Part shown: piece after piece, positions 34,477 to 42,525 of the stretch
How the letters are laid out: each line of letters opens with the position of its first letter
Numbering within the stretch: position 1 is the first letter of the stretch
Source of the DNA: Cryobacterium roopkundense
GTDB taxonomy: Bacteria; Actinomycetota; Actinomycetes; Actinomycetales; Microbacteriaceae
Length of the DNA: 64,000 nucleotides
Reading direction: 5' to 3'
NCBI RefSeq assembly: GCF_014200405.1
Contig: NZ_JACHBQ010000001.1
Span: 4,092,001-4,156,000 of the forward strand
Translations under genes and position numbers: made by a program
Notes under the pieces: model-generated
The model's database searches: none
Told to the model about the DNA's origin: nothing
The model's input: only the letters and a program-made list of their open reading frames with translations

Positions 34477-35904
34477 ATGACCACCTCAACGGACCTCCTC
34501 ATCGAGAGTACGGCGGCACTCGCCGACACGTACTCTCACTCCCTGGGGGGTGGAGTCTGTTCGGAGGAGGAACCCGACGCAGGGTTGGACATGCAGCGGA
34601 TGACGAACGCGGGCCTCATGGCCGTCGCGGCGGCGAACTTCACTGTTGTGCGACAGGCGCAGGCACTTTTGGTTCAGGCCGCGGGCGAACTCAATGACAG
34701 GTTCGAACACGACACCGGCATCGCCGCCCAGACCGGCAACCGAAATGCCGCCGCCGCCCTCACGGACATCGGTCACATCTCGATGGCGGAGGCCGGGCGG
34801 TTGGTGAGGGTGGGGAAGGCGACGAAGCCCCGGATGAGCCTGATCGGTGAGCACCTGCCACCGGAGTATCCGGAGGTCGCGAACGCCGTCAATGCCGGGG
34901 CGCTGCCAGTGGATTCGGCGCTGTACATCACGGCGAACCTCGAGCAGGCCGCCCCTCGGGCGACGACCGAAGACCTCGACGCGGCGGAGAAAGAGCTGGT
35001 GGAGTTCGCGGTAACCAACCCGGTCGATTCGGTGCGGAAGCTGTCGATTCGGTACCGGGACGCCCTCGACGTGGATGGGGTGGAACCCCGTGAAGAGGTA
35101 CTCGTGTCGCGGCGGGGGTTGAAGCGGATGGTGCTGCCCAACGGCATGAAACGCTACGTTCTCGATGCCGACCCGGTGTCGGCGGCGTTCCTGGACACGG
35201 CGATCGACGGGATGACCAGCGCGGAGCTGCGCAAGCCCCGGTTTGAAGCCATGGAAGACCCTGACGGGTGTGGTGACAACCACGACATCATCGGCGATGG
35301 CCGCACGATGCCGCAACTGAACTTCGATGCCTTCATCGACATCGTGCGTCACGCCCTCTCCTGCAAGGAGGGGATCGGGGCTCTCGATCACACGACGATC
35401 ATCGTGAGGATGAGTCTCGAATCCCTGCAGACCGGGCTCGGCGAGGCCCAACTCGACGGGGTCGAACAGCCGATCTCCGCCGGAACGGCCCGAAGGATGG
35501 CGGCGGAGGCGTGTTTGATCCCGATGGTCCTCGGTGGCAAGAGCGAGGTTCTCGACTTCGGCCTCCGAAAACGGCTCTTTACGACGGCGCAGAAGCTCGC
35601 GGCCATCGAGAGGGACGGCGGGTGCGCCACGGCGGGCTGTAACAGGCCGCCGAGCTATGCGGAGGGGCATCACATTCGTTGGTACAAAGCGCATGACGGA
35701 CCGACAAATCAAGCCAACTGCGTGATGCTGTGTAGTGCGTGCCATCATCGGATCCACCGCGAAGGCTGGGACGTGGTCGTGAAGGATAACGTGGTGTACT
35801 TCATCCCTCCGGCCAGTGTCGATCCGAGGAGAACTCCGCGCAGAGGCGGCCGACCACCGGTCCCGACACCGAAAGGACACGACGGGCCGCACTACACGCG
35901 GTAA
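34477..35904 (+). CDS. DUF222 domain-containing HNH endonuclease
   Basis: A 475-residue protein with an N-terminal DUF222 (13E12 repeat family) region, about residues 40-330, and a C-terminal HNH nuclease motif. The HNH runs CATAGCNRPPSYAEGHHIRW, then NCVMLCSACHHRIHREGW (about residues 385-435), with both cysteine pairs and all three histidines present. Such genes are multicopy in many Actinobacteria, and the related REP13E12 repeats of mycobacteria serve as phage attachment sites. The element at 34244 lies upstream and a degenerate copy at 35921 just downstream. Its role is not established; a selfish nuclease or a defence role are both possible. It carries no neighbouring toxin or methylase. 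Confidence 0.88.
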   Translation: MTTSTDLLIESTAALADTYSHSLGGGVCSEEEPDAGLDMQRMTNAGLMAVAAANFTVVRQAQALLVQAAGELNDRFEHDTGIAAQTGNRNAAAALTDIGHISMAEAGRLVRVGKATKPRMSLIGEHLPPEYPEVANAVNAGALPVDSALYITANLEQAAPRATTEDLDAAEKELVEFAVTNPVDSVRKLSIRYRDALDVDGVEPREEVLVSRRGLKRMVLPNGMKRYVLDADPVSAAFLDTAIDGMTSAELRKPRFEAMEDPDGCGDNHDIIGDGRTMPQLNFDAFIDIVRHALSCKEGIGALDHTTIIVRMSLESLQTGLGEAQLDGVEQPISAGTARRMAAEACLIPMVLGGKSEVLDFGLRKRLFTTAQKLAAIERDGGCATAGCNRPPSYAEGHHIRWYKAHDGPTNQANCVMLCSACHHRIHREGWDVVVKDNVVYFIPPASVDPRRTPRRGGRPPVPTPKGHDGPHYTR

Positions 35905-35920
35905 CCGGCGGCACGTGCGG

Positions 35921-36009
35921 GGTGGTCGAGCGGGCGCGTCGGCTTACGGGGCCTACTAGGGAAAAGCGGTGCCTCTCACCATCTCTCTGATCGAGACACG
36001 ACCAGCGGG
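35921..36009. repeat. Degenerate copy of the GGTCTCGATCGCTC palindromic repeat
   Basis: Starts GGTGGTCGAGCGGGCGCG and ends GATCGAGACACGACCAGCGG. It resembles the ends of the 123-bp element but with a short and diverged centre. It lies between the DUF222/HNH gene and the convergent VOC-family gene. Confidence 0.45.
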
Positions 36010-36054
36010 GGGCGGCCGGGCCGCTGGTTGCGGAGCGGACCTTGACTCGGGGCG

Positions 36055-36426
36055 TCAGTCCAGGCAGAATTCGTTGCCTTCGATGTCCTGCATCACGAGG
36101 CACGACTCGTTCTCGTCGTCGGCCGGGAGGAGTTGCACACGAACCGCCCCAAGTGTCACCAATCGTGCACATTCATTCTCCAACTTGGCGAGGCGCTCCG
36201 CCCCGACAAGCCCAGAGCCGGCGCGAACGTCCAAGTGCACCCTATTCTTGACAGTTTTGAGCTCGGGAACGCGCTGGAAGTACAGGCGCGGCCCCGTACC
36301 TGTGGGGTCTACGCACACGACGCCGGAATCTTCGACGACATACCCCAACACATGGCCCCAGAACGCGGCGACGCGTCGGGGGTCTTCGCAGTCGAAGGTG
36401 ACCTGGAACTCCGTGACTGACATCAT
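36055..36426 (-). CDS. VOC family protein (glyoxalase-like)
   Basis: A 123-residue protein with the paired beta-alpha-beta-beta-beta units of the vicinal oxygen chelate superfamily, in the small single-chain form related to glyoxalase/bleomycin-resistance proteins. Recognisable stretches are VTFDCEDPRRVAAFWGHVLG at residues 7-26, VHLDVRAG in the middle and VMQDIEGNEFCLD at the end, the last two carrying the usual metal-site positions (His and Glu). The substrate is unknown. ATG 36426 lies six bases after TATGCT, indicating a leaderless transcript; a second ATG follows directly. It is divergent from hemB. Confidence 0.85.
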   Translation of the reverse strand: MMSVTEFQVTFDCEDPRRVAAFWGHVLGYVVEDSGVVCVDPTGTGPRLYFQRVPELKTVKNRVHLDVRAGSGLVGAERLAKLENECARLVTLGAVRVQLLPADDENESCLVMQDIEGNEFCLD

Positions 36427-36432
36427 CGGCCC

Positions 36433-36438
36433 AGCATA
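36433..36438 (-). promoter_or_regulatory. -10 hexamer of a leaderless promoter (VOC gene)
   Basis: TATGCT on the minus strand, six bases (GGGCCG) before the ATG at 36426. It faces the hemB promoter about 60 bases away. Confidence 0.5.
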
Positions 36439-36497
36439 GTAATTTGCGCTCCACAACAGGTTAGGCGTTGGCGCAGGGGGCGTGCAGGGTGGCGGCG

Positions 36498-36503
36498 TAG
36501 GGT
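36498..36503 (+). promoter_or_regulatory. -10 hexamer of a leaderless hemB promoter
   Basis: TAGGGT followed by TAGGGC and then the GTG start at 36510. The geometry is the same as at hemA; no ribosome site precedes the GTG. Confidence 0.55.
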
Positions 36504-36509
36504 TAGGGC

Positions 36510-37493
36510 GTGAGTAACCCCGTTATTCGCCCGCGACGACTGCGCACTACTCCCGCGCTTCGTCGCCTGGCGAGCGAAATCCGTGTCCACCCCGCCGAGC
36601 TCGTTCTTCCCATGTTCGTGCGGGAAGGCGATGCAACGATGCCCATCCAGTCGATGCCGGGCGTCGTGCAGCACAGCATCGACAGCGCCCGTCGCGCTGT
36701 CGTGGCGGCGGCGGAAGCCGGCATCGGCGGTGTCATGCTCTTCGGCGTGCCCGAGGTTCGCGACGCGACAGGAACGGGAGCGACCGACCCCAACGGCATC
36801 CTCAACCTGGCCACCCGAGCCCTCGTCGACGAAATCGGCGACGCACTCGTGGTGCAGACAGACCTCTGCCTCGACGAGTTCACCGACCACGGCCACTGCG
36901 GCGTGCTGGCGTCCGACGGTCGCGTCGACAACGACGCCACCCTGCTGCGCTACCGGGACATGGCCCTAGCCCAGGCGAACGCCGGCTCCGCGCTGCTCGG
37001 CCTTAGTGGAATGATGGACGGCCAGGTCGCCGCCGTGCGCGAGACCCTCGACGGAGCCGGTTACGAAGACACCGCCGTGCTCGCCTATTCGGCGAAGTAC
37101 GCATCCGCTTACTACGGTCCGTTCCGCGAGGCCGTGGCGTCGACCCTCACGGGCAACCGCCGCACCTACCAGCTTGACCCCGCCAACCGCCGCGAGGGCG
37201 TGCGCGAGGCGCAGATCGACATCGACGAGGTCGCCGACATCGTGATGGTCAAGCCCGCGGGCAGCTACCTCGATGTGCTCGCCGAGGTCGCCGGCATGAG
37301 CCCGGTCCCGGTGTGGGCCTACCAGGTGTCCGGCGAGTATTCCATGATCGAGGCCGCCGCCGCGCAGGGTTGGATCGACCGCCGCCGTGCCGTCGAAGAG
37401 TCGGTGCTGAGCATCCGTCGGGCCGGCGCTGACGCCGTGCTCACCTACTGGGCCGTCGAGCTCGCCACCTGGCTGAAAGAGGAACGCGCATGA
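36510..37493 (+). CDS. hemB: Porphobilinogen synthase (delta-aminolevulinate dehydratase)
   Basis: A 327-residue cytoplasmic TIM-barrel enzyme that condenses two 5-aminolevulinate molecules to porphobilinogen. The two active-site lysines are in [16 protein letters not shown] (near residue 197) and [14 protein letters not shown] (near 250). The metal region reads [14 protein letters not shown], where the middle cysteine of the zinc-type motif is Asp, so the enzyme is unlikely to be a classical three-cysteine zinc form. The GTG start is leaderless. The ATG of hemL overlaps its stop (ATGA). It is separated from hemD by a 7.6 kb insert. Confidence 0.95.
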   Translation: MSNPVIRPRRLRTTPALRRLASEIRVHPAELVLPMFVREGDATMPIQSMPGVVQHSIDSARRAVVAAAEAGIGGVMLFGVPEVRDATGTGATDPNGILNLATRALVDEIGDALVVQTDLCLDEFTDHGHCGVLASDGRVDNDATLLRYRDMALAQANAGSALLGLSGMMDGQVAAVRETLDGAGYEDTAVLAYSAKYASAYYGPFREAVASTLTGNRRTYQLDPANRREGVREAQIDIDEVADIVMVKPAGSYLDVLAEVAGMSPVPVWAYQVSGEYSMIEAAAAQGWIDRRRAVEESVLSIRRAGADAVLTYWAVELATWLKEERA

Positions 37494-38806
37494 CACACAA
37501 CGACGAACTGTTCGCCCGCGCCCAGGAGGCCATCCCCGGCGGCGTTAACTCGCCCGTGCGGGCGTTCCGCTCGGTGGGCGGCACCCCGTTGTTTCTTGTG
37601 AAGGCGCAGGGCGCCCACGTAACGGATGCCGATGGCCGCGACTACGTTGACCTCGTGAGCTCCTGGGGCCCCGCGATTCTCGGCCACGCACACCCCGATG
37701 TCGTGAAGGCCGTGCAGGACGCGGCGGCCCTCGGACTGTCGTTCGGCGCCTCCACGCCGGCCGAGACGGAGCTAGCCGAGCTCGTGAAGGAGCGCGTCGG
37801 CGCCGTGGAGAAGCTGCGCCTGGTCTCCACCGGCACCGAGGCCACCATGACGGCGATCCGCCTCGCCCGCGGGTTCACCGGTCGGGACCTGCTGATCAAG
37901 TTCGCCGGGCACTATCACGGCCACTCAGACGGGCTGCTAGCCGAGGCCGGATCCGGGCTCGCCACCCTCGCGCTGCCGGGCTCCGCGGGTGTCACCGCAG
38001 CCACGGCCGCGCAGACACTCGTGTTGCCGTACAACGACATTGAGGCCGTGCGGGCGGCGTTCGTGGCGCACCCCGGGCGCATCGCCGCGGTGATCACCGA
38101 GGCCGCCGCCGCGAACATGGGCGTCGTTGCCCCCGACCGCGGGTTCAACGCCGCCCTCGCCGCCCTCGTACACGAGGAGGGCGCGCTCCTCGTCATGGAC
38201 GAGGTGCTCACGGGCTTCCGCGTGGGACCGGCCGGATACTGGGGCCTGGAGAATGCCACCGACGCGCGCTACAAGCCCGATTTGCTCACCTTCGGCAAGA
38301 TCATCGGCGGAGGCCTACCCGTGGCTGCGCTCGGCGGACGCGCCGAGGTGATGGACTACCTCGCCCCCCTCGGGCCGGTTTACCAGGCCGGAACGCTTTC
38401 GGGCAACCCGGTCGCCGTCGCCGCAGGCATCGCGACCCTGAAGGCCCTCGACGCCGCCGTGTACGAGCACGTCGACGCCACCGCCCTGCTCCTGTCGGAG
38501 GCCGTCTCGGCCTCATTGGCGGCCGAGGGCGTGGCCCACAGTGTGCAGCGCGCCGGCAATCTCTTCAGCTTCGTGTTCGGCGCAGAGGCGCAGGCCACCC
38601 CACCGCGCACCTACGCCGAGGTGCAGCGTCAGGAGACCTTCCGGTACGGGCCGTTCTTCCACGCCATGCTCGACGGTGGCGTCTCGTTGCCGCCCTCGGT
38701 GTTTGAGGCCTGGTTCGTGTCGAACGCACACGACGAGAACGCCCTCGGGCGCATCTTCGAGGCGCTGCCCGCCGCTGCGAAGGCCGCCGCCGCGGCGACC
38801 GCCTAA
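37490..38806 (+). CDS. hemL: Glutamate-1-semialdehyde 2,1-aminomutase
   Basis: A 438-residue PLP enzyme of aminotransferase fold I that converts glutamate-1-semialdehyde (product of HemA) to 5-aminolevulinate (substrate of HemB). The N-terminal [17 protein letters not shown] is diagnostic. Further marks are [20 protein letters not shown] (residues about 106-125), the cofactor aspartate region [12 protein letters not shown] and the Schiff-base lysine in [13 protein letters not shown] near residue 267. The gene is translationally coupled to hemB. A GC-palindrome repeat follows the stop. Confidence 0.95.
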   Translation: MTHNDELFARAQEAIPGGVNSPVRAFRSVGGTPLFLVKAQGAHVTDADGRDYVDLVSSWGPAILGHAHPDVVKAVQDAAALGLSFGASTPAETELAELVKERVGAVEKLRLVSTGTEATMTAIRLARGFTGRDLLIKFAGHYHGHSDGLLAEAGSGLATLALPGSAGVTAATAAQTLVLPYNDIEAVRAAFVAHPGRIAAVITEAAAANMGVVAPDRGFNAALAALVHEEGALLVMDEVLTGFRVGPAGYWGLENATDARYKPDLLTFGKIIGGGLPVAALGGRAEVMDYLAPLGPVYQAGTLSGNPVAVAAGIATLKALDAAVYEHVDATALLLSEAVSASLAAEGVAHSVQRAGNLFSFVFGAEAQATPPRTYAEVQRQETFRYGPFFHAMLDGGVSLPPSVFEAWFVSNAHDENALGRIFEALPAAAKAAAAATA

Positions 38807-38829
38807 CCCGCGCGTCTGTGACGCGGCAC

Positions 38830-38870
38830 GCGGCCGCTGGAGCGGTAGCGCGCCGCGGGAGGGGCGCGGG
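38830..38870. repeat. GC-palindrome repeat, copy 4
   Basis: GCGGCCGCTGGAGCGGTAGC followed by GCGCCGCGGGAGGGGCGCGGG, 24 bases after the hemL stop. It shares the core GCGGTAGCGCGCCGCG with the other copies and could end the hemB-hemL transcript. Confidence 0.5.
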
Positions 38871-38949
38871 CATAACGTTCCGCACGCGATTCGGGGGCTT
38901 GAGCGATTCTCGGGCAGCGGATGCCCGCTCGACGGGGCACACTAGACAC

Positions 38950-39303
38950 ATGGCTTCATTGAGTGTTCACCCCGATCGGCTTGAGATCCATCTGACCCGC
39001 ACCGAGAGAACGTTCGCGGTCAGGCGGGACTCCATCGTGGTGAAGCGCGAGAACATCCGCTCGGTGATCATTGCGGAGGATCCGTGGATCTGGCTGCGCG
39101 GCATCCGCTCCCCGGGAACCTTCATTCCGCTCGTTCTAGCGGCCGGCACCTGGAAGTTTCACGGGGGCAAGGACTTCGTATCGATCAAGCGGCAGCGTCA
39201 GGCCGTGGTGATCGACCTCGTCGACGAGGAATTCTCCCGCCTCATTCTCACGAGCCAGCATGCGCCCGACCTGATCGCGTCGCTCAAGCTCCCCGCCGTC
39301 TGA
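38950..39303 (+). CDS. Hypothetical protein, PH-like beta-rich
   Basis: A 117-residue protein I cannot assign to a named family. It alternates beta-type strands (LEIHLTRTERTFAVRRDSIV, residues 11-30) with one more hydrophobic section (RSPGTFIPLVLAAGTWKFHG, about 54-73) and ends with a short helix (HAPDLIASLKLPAV). The pattern resembles small bacterial PH-like or YdbS-type domains without membrane segments. ATG 38950 is chosen because the upstream part of the open frame consists of repeat DNA. It lies downstream of hemL but after a repeat, so it may have its own promoter. Confidence 0.6.
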   Translation: MASLSVHPDRLEIHLTRTERTFAVRRDSIVVKRENIRSVIIAEDPWIWLRGIRSPGTFIPLVLAAGTWKFHGGKDFVSIKRQRQAVVIDLVDEEFSRLILTSQHAPDLIASLKLPAV

Positions 39304-39379
39304 CCTCAATCTCGACCAGCGCCTGGATCGAGCCCGTCTGGATTGGGGGCGTTGCGGAGGCCGGAGGACGTGGGAGAGG

Positions 39380-39772
39380 TCAGGCGGTGACCAGGGCGAC
39401 CACGAGCAGTACGAGCCCGATCAGGGGAAACGAGCCCTGGATCAGCGCAGCGCGCCTGTACTGCGTTCCGCGCGAGAGCAGCACGACGGCCGCGAGCACC
39501 ATGCAGGCCGTCGAGAAGAGGATGAGCGTGACGCCGGGTACCTGGAGGCCGCCGAAGAGAAGGCCCAGTCCGAAGACCGCGCCAACGCCGAGGAACAGGT
39601 TGTAGAAGCCTTGGTTGTAGGCCATCGGCTTGATCGCGTCGGCCGTGGCCTGATTGGCCACGCCGAAGCGCTTCCAGATCTGTGGGCGCGACCACCAGAA
39701 GCTCTCCATGAAGAAGATAAGCCCGTGCAGCAGTGCGGCGAGCATGACGAAGAAAGCAGCGATGTAGGCCAT
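39380..39772 (-). CDS. DUF1304 family membrane protein
   Basis: A 130-residue protein with four membrane helices and the DUF1304 pattern. The first helix is AAFFVMLAALLHGLIFFMES (residues 5-24), next comes FGVANQATADAIKPMAYNQG (a conserved loop containing the family Asn-Gln-Gly), then GVGAVFGLGLLFGG and two more helices. ATG 39772 is six bases after TAGGCT, indicating a leaderless transcript. Function unknown. It converges with the hypothetical gene and lies 52 bases past the end of the flavin monooxygenase gene, so it is transcribed separately. Confidence 0.85.
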   Translation of the reverse strand: MAYIAAFFVMLAALLHGLIFFMESFWWSRPQIWKRFGVANQATADAIKPMAYNQGFYNLFLGVGAVFGLGLLFGGLQVPGVTLILFSTACMVLAAVVLLSRGTQYRRAALIQGSFPLIGLVLLVVALVTA

Positions 39773-39778
39773 GGGCTC

Positions 39779-39784
39779 AGCCTA
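39779..39784 (-). promoter_or_regulatory. -10 hexamer of a leaderless promoter (DUF1304 gene)
   Basis: TAGGCT on the minus strand followed by GAGCCC and the ATG at 39772. Confidence 0.55.
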
Positions 39785-39824
39785 CCGAGGCCCACACCCG
39801 CCGCCGTGCCGCCCGGGGCCGTGC

Positions 39825-41210
39825 CTACCGTGCAGCCACGCTCGTCTCTACGCGGTAGCCGGCGCCGCGGTGCTCGGTAGGCAGCCTGTCGCCGCGCCCG
39901 TGCAGCTTGTTGCGCAAGCTCCCCTCGGCGTAGGCCTCCGGGTACGCGCCGCGCTTGCGCAGCTCGGGAATGACGAACTCGATCACGTCCTCAAACGTGC
40001 CCGGGGTGATCGCGTAGGCGAGATTGAAGCCGTCCACGTCGGTGTCGGCCACCCAGTCCTGCAGGTGGTCCGCCACCTCCGCTCCCGAACCGACGACGAT
40101 GGGGCCGAGGCCGCCGATGGCACCCTGGCGTGCGATGTCGCGCACCGTCCACTCCTTGCCCTCTCCGCCGGCGCCCTGCACGTTGGACACCGCGGATTGG
40201 ATGGCGTTGCTCTTCACGTTGCCGATCGGCTCGTCGAGGTCGTAGGTGGACAGGTCGATACCCATCCAACCCGACATGAAGACGAGCGCGCCCTCCTCGC
40301 TCGCGTAGGAGAGGTAATCCTGATACTTGGCCTGGGCCTTCTCGGACGACGCGTCCGTGATGATCGTGAGTAGCGTATAGATCTTCGCGGCGTAGCGGTC
40401 CCGACCTTCGGCCTCGAGCGCGTCGCGGATCTTCTTCACGGTGGCCGTGAGCTGCGGCTTGGTCGACGCGGCGACGAAGATCGCCTCGGCGTTCTCTGCC
40501 GCGAATGTGATGCCGCGCGGCGAGGCTCCGGCCTGATAGATCACCGGGCTGCGCTGCGTAGACGGTTCGGCGAGGTGGATGCCGGGCACCGTGAAGTGTT
40601 TGCCGTGGTGGCCGATCTCGTGCACCTTGCTCGGATCGGTGAAGATGCCCGCCTCGCGGTCGCGCACCACGGCATCGTCTTCCCAAGAGCCCTCCCAGAG
40701 CTTGTAGAGCACCTCGAGGTACTCGTCCGCCACGTCATACCTGTCGTCGTGCTCTAGCTGGTCGTCGTGCCCCATGTTGCGTGCCGCAGAAGGCAGGTAG
40801 CCGGTGACGACGTTCCAGCCGACGCGACCGTTTGTCAGGTGGTCGAGCGTGGACATCCGTCGGGCGAAGGGATACGGGTGCTCGTAGGAGGTTCCGGCGG
40901 TGATGCCGAAGCCGAGGTTCTCCGTGACACTCGCCATGGCGGAGACCAGCAGGATGGGGTCGCCGACCGGAACCTGCGCGCCGTGCCGGATCGCCGCCTC
41001 GTTGCTGCCGCCGTACACGTCGTAGGTGCCGAGCACATCCGCGATGAAGATGCCGTCGAACGTGCCGGCCTCGAGCAGTTTGGCGAGGTCGGTCCAGTAG
41101 CGGAGGTCCTTGTAGCGCCATCCCTGGTCGTCGGGGTGGCGCCACAAACCGGCCGACTGGTGGGCGACGCAGTTCATGTCGAAGGCATTAAAACGAATCT
41201 GTCTGGGCAT
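39825..41210 (-). CDS. LLM class flavin-dependent monooxygenase, NtaA/SnaA/SoxA type
   Basis: A 461-residue flavin monooxygenase of the luciferase-like superfamily, NtaA/SnaA/DszA subgroup. Members use FMNH2 from a separate reductase to oxidise N- or S-containing substrates such as nitrilotriacetate or dibenzothiophene sulfone. Seen are RYWTDLAKLLEAGTFDGIFI near the start, the subgroup text SYEHPYPFARRMSTLDHLTN and GRVGWNVVTGYLPSAARNMG, and SPVIYQAGASPRGITFAAEN. No reductase gene is nearby. It is the last gene of a leftward unit with two amidohydrolases and two membrane proteins, so an N-containing substrate is likely. The start at 41210 (MPRQIRFNAFDMN) matches family N-termini; the longer frame does not. 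Confidence 0.9.
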   Translation of the reverse strand: MPRQIRFNAFDMNCVAHQSAGLWRHPDDQGWRYKDLRYWTDLAKLLEAGTFDGIFIADVLGTYDVYGGSNEAAIRHGAQVPVGDPILLVSAMASVTENLGFGITAGTSYEHPYPFARRMSTLDHLTNGRVGWNVVTGYLPSAARNMGHDDQLEHDDRYDVADEYLEVLYKLWEGSWEDDAVVRDREAGIFTDPSKVHEIGHHGKHFTVPGIHLAEPSTQRSPVIYQAGASPRGITFAAENAEAIFVAASTKPQLTATVKKIRDALEAEGRDRYAAKIYTLLTIITDASSEKAQAKYQDYLSYASEEGALVFMSGWMGIDLSTYDLDEPIGNVKSNAIQSAVSNVQGAGGEGKEWTVRDIARQGAIGGLGPIVVGSGAEVADHLQDWVADTDVDGFNLAYAITPGTFEDVIEFVIPELRKRGAYPEAYAEGSLRNKLHGRGDRLPTEHRGAGYRVETSVAAR

Positions 41211-41265
41211 GTGCCCATGATGCGCCTCGGGCGGGTGCCGTCGCATCCCGAGGTGCAACAAACCG

Positions 41266-42525
41266 TTACACGGCGCGGCCGAGTCGGAGGAGCGTGTCGA
41301 GCAGCACGTTCGCGCCGTTCTCCACATCCGGCCAGGCGGTGTTTTCCTCGGGACAGTGGCTTCTGCCCCCGATACTCGGCACGAAAATCATGCCGGTGGG
41401 AGCCAGTCGCGCCATGTTCTGCGAATCGTGTCCGGCTCCGGAGGGAAGTGAGCTGAACGTGAGGCCGCGGGCCGCGGCGGCCTCGGCAATGATCGATTGA
41501 ATGTCGGTATCGAGCCCGGTAGGAGGGATGGTGATCTCGAAATCCATCACGACCTCGAGGTCATACCGCGCCGCGATCGCCCGGGACTCGAGCACTATGG
41601 CCGCTTCCAGTGCGGCGACTCGATCGGCCCGCGCTTCGCGAAAGTCCACCGTCACCCGGGCAACCGCCGGCACCACATTCGCGCTCCCCGGCTCCACGGC
41701 CACGATCCCGGAGGTGATGACAGCCTGGTCGCTGACCGCAGCCGCGAGTTCCGGCAGGGCCACGAGTAACGCCCCGGCCCCGGTCAGGGCATTCTGGCGC
41801 CGCGTCATGGGAGTTGTCCCGGCGTGGTCGGCGCGCCCCACAAACGACACCACGCCCCCGCCGAGGGCAACGATTCCAGTGACGACCCCGATCTGGTGCT
41901 CGCGTTCCTCCAGTAGGGGCCCCTGTTCGATGTGCAGTTCCACGGTGGAGTGCAGCGTCGAGGGGTCAAGCCGGGTCGCGGCGGCGGCGTCGAGGTCGCC
42001 GCCGGCCGCCGCAAACGTCTCGGCGAAGCGATCACCGTCACGACCGGTGAGCGCCTCGAGTTCGGCGCGCGAGAACCCGCGTGCGAGCGCACTCGACCCG
42101 AACAGGTGTGCGTAGTTGCCTTCCTCGTCTGTGTAGACGACCAGGCGCACGGGCCGCGCGAGTTCGAGGTTTTCCTCCTGAATGCGCCGCACGCACTCGA
42201 GGGCGGCAAGCACGCCCAGGGTGCCGTCGAACGCGCCTCCGTTGGGAACGGTGTCGATGTGCGATCCCGACCAAACAGCCGGCAGCGCCTCGATGTTCTC
42301 TGCGAACACCGGCGACACGATCAGGTTTCCGATCCCGTCGGCCGTCACCGTGAGCCCGGCCTCGGCGCACCGGGCGAGCAACCACGCGCGGGCCTCGCCA
42401 TCCGCTGCCGAGAAGGATGTGCGATCGATGCCTCCGCCGGGGCCGCGCCCGATGCGGCCCAGGGCCTGCAGGTCGGCGATGAGTCGAGGGCCGTTCACGG
42501 CGAGCCGGCCGGGGCGCGCGCTCAA
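41266..42525 (-). CDS. Zn-dependent hydrolase, allantoate amidohydrolase/N-carbamoylase type
   Basis: A 419-residue M20-clan metal hydrolase of the hydantoinase/carbamoylase group, which hydrolyses N-carbamoyl amino acids, allantoate or ureidoglycolate. Metal-site motifs: SGSHIDTVPNGGAFDG (near 95), VVYTDEEGNYAHLF (near 130), ELHIEQGPLLEE (near 195), GHDSQNM and SRSHCPEE-like text as GGRSHCPEENT (near 400). The AGTTPMTRRQNAL stretch is typical of the dimerisation domain. The start is a TTG overlapping the upstream stop (TTGA); a GTG nine codons in is an alternative. It works in a unit with M20D amidohydrolase and a flavin monooxygenase. The true substrate is unknown. Confidence 0.87.
   Translation of the reverse strand: MSARPGRLAVNGPRLIADLQALGRIGRGPGGGIDRTSFSAADGEARAWLLARCAEAGLTVTADGIGNLIVSPVFAENIEALPAVWSGSHIDTVPNGGAFDGTLGVLAALECVRRIQEENLELARPVRLVVYTDEEGNYAHLFGSSALARGFSRAELEALTGRDGDRFAETFAAAGGDLDAAAATRLDPSTLHSTVELHIEQGPLLEEREHQIGVVTGIVALGGGVVSFVGRADHAGTTPMTRRQNALTGAGALLVALPELAAAVSDQAVITSGIVAVEPGSANVVPAVARVTVDFREARADRVAALEAAIVLESRAIAARYDLEVVMDFEITIPPTGLDTDIQSIIAEAAAARGLTFSSLPSGAGHDSQNMARLAPTGMIFVPSIGGRSHCPEENTAWPDVENGANVLLDTLLRLGRAV

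Noticed and set aside
34486..35892. Leftward open frame (468 codons) opposite the DUF222/HNH gene
   Set aside because: Arg/His-rich shadow frame with no domain; the HNH motif on the other strand is intact.
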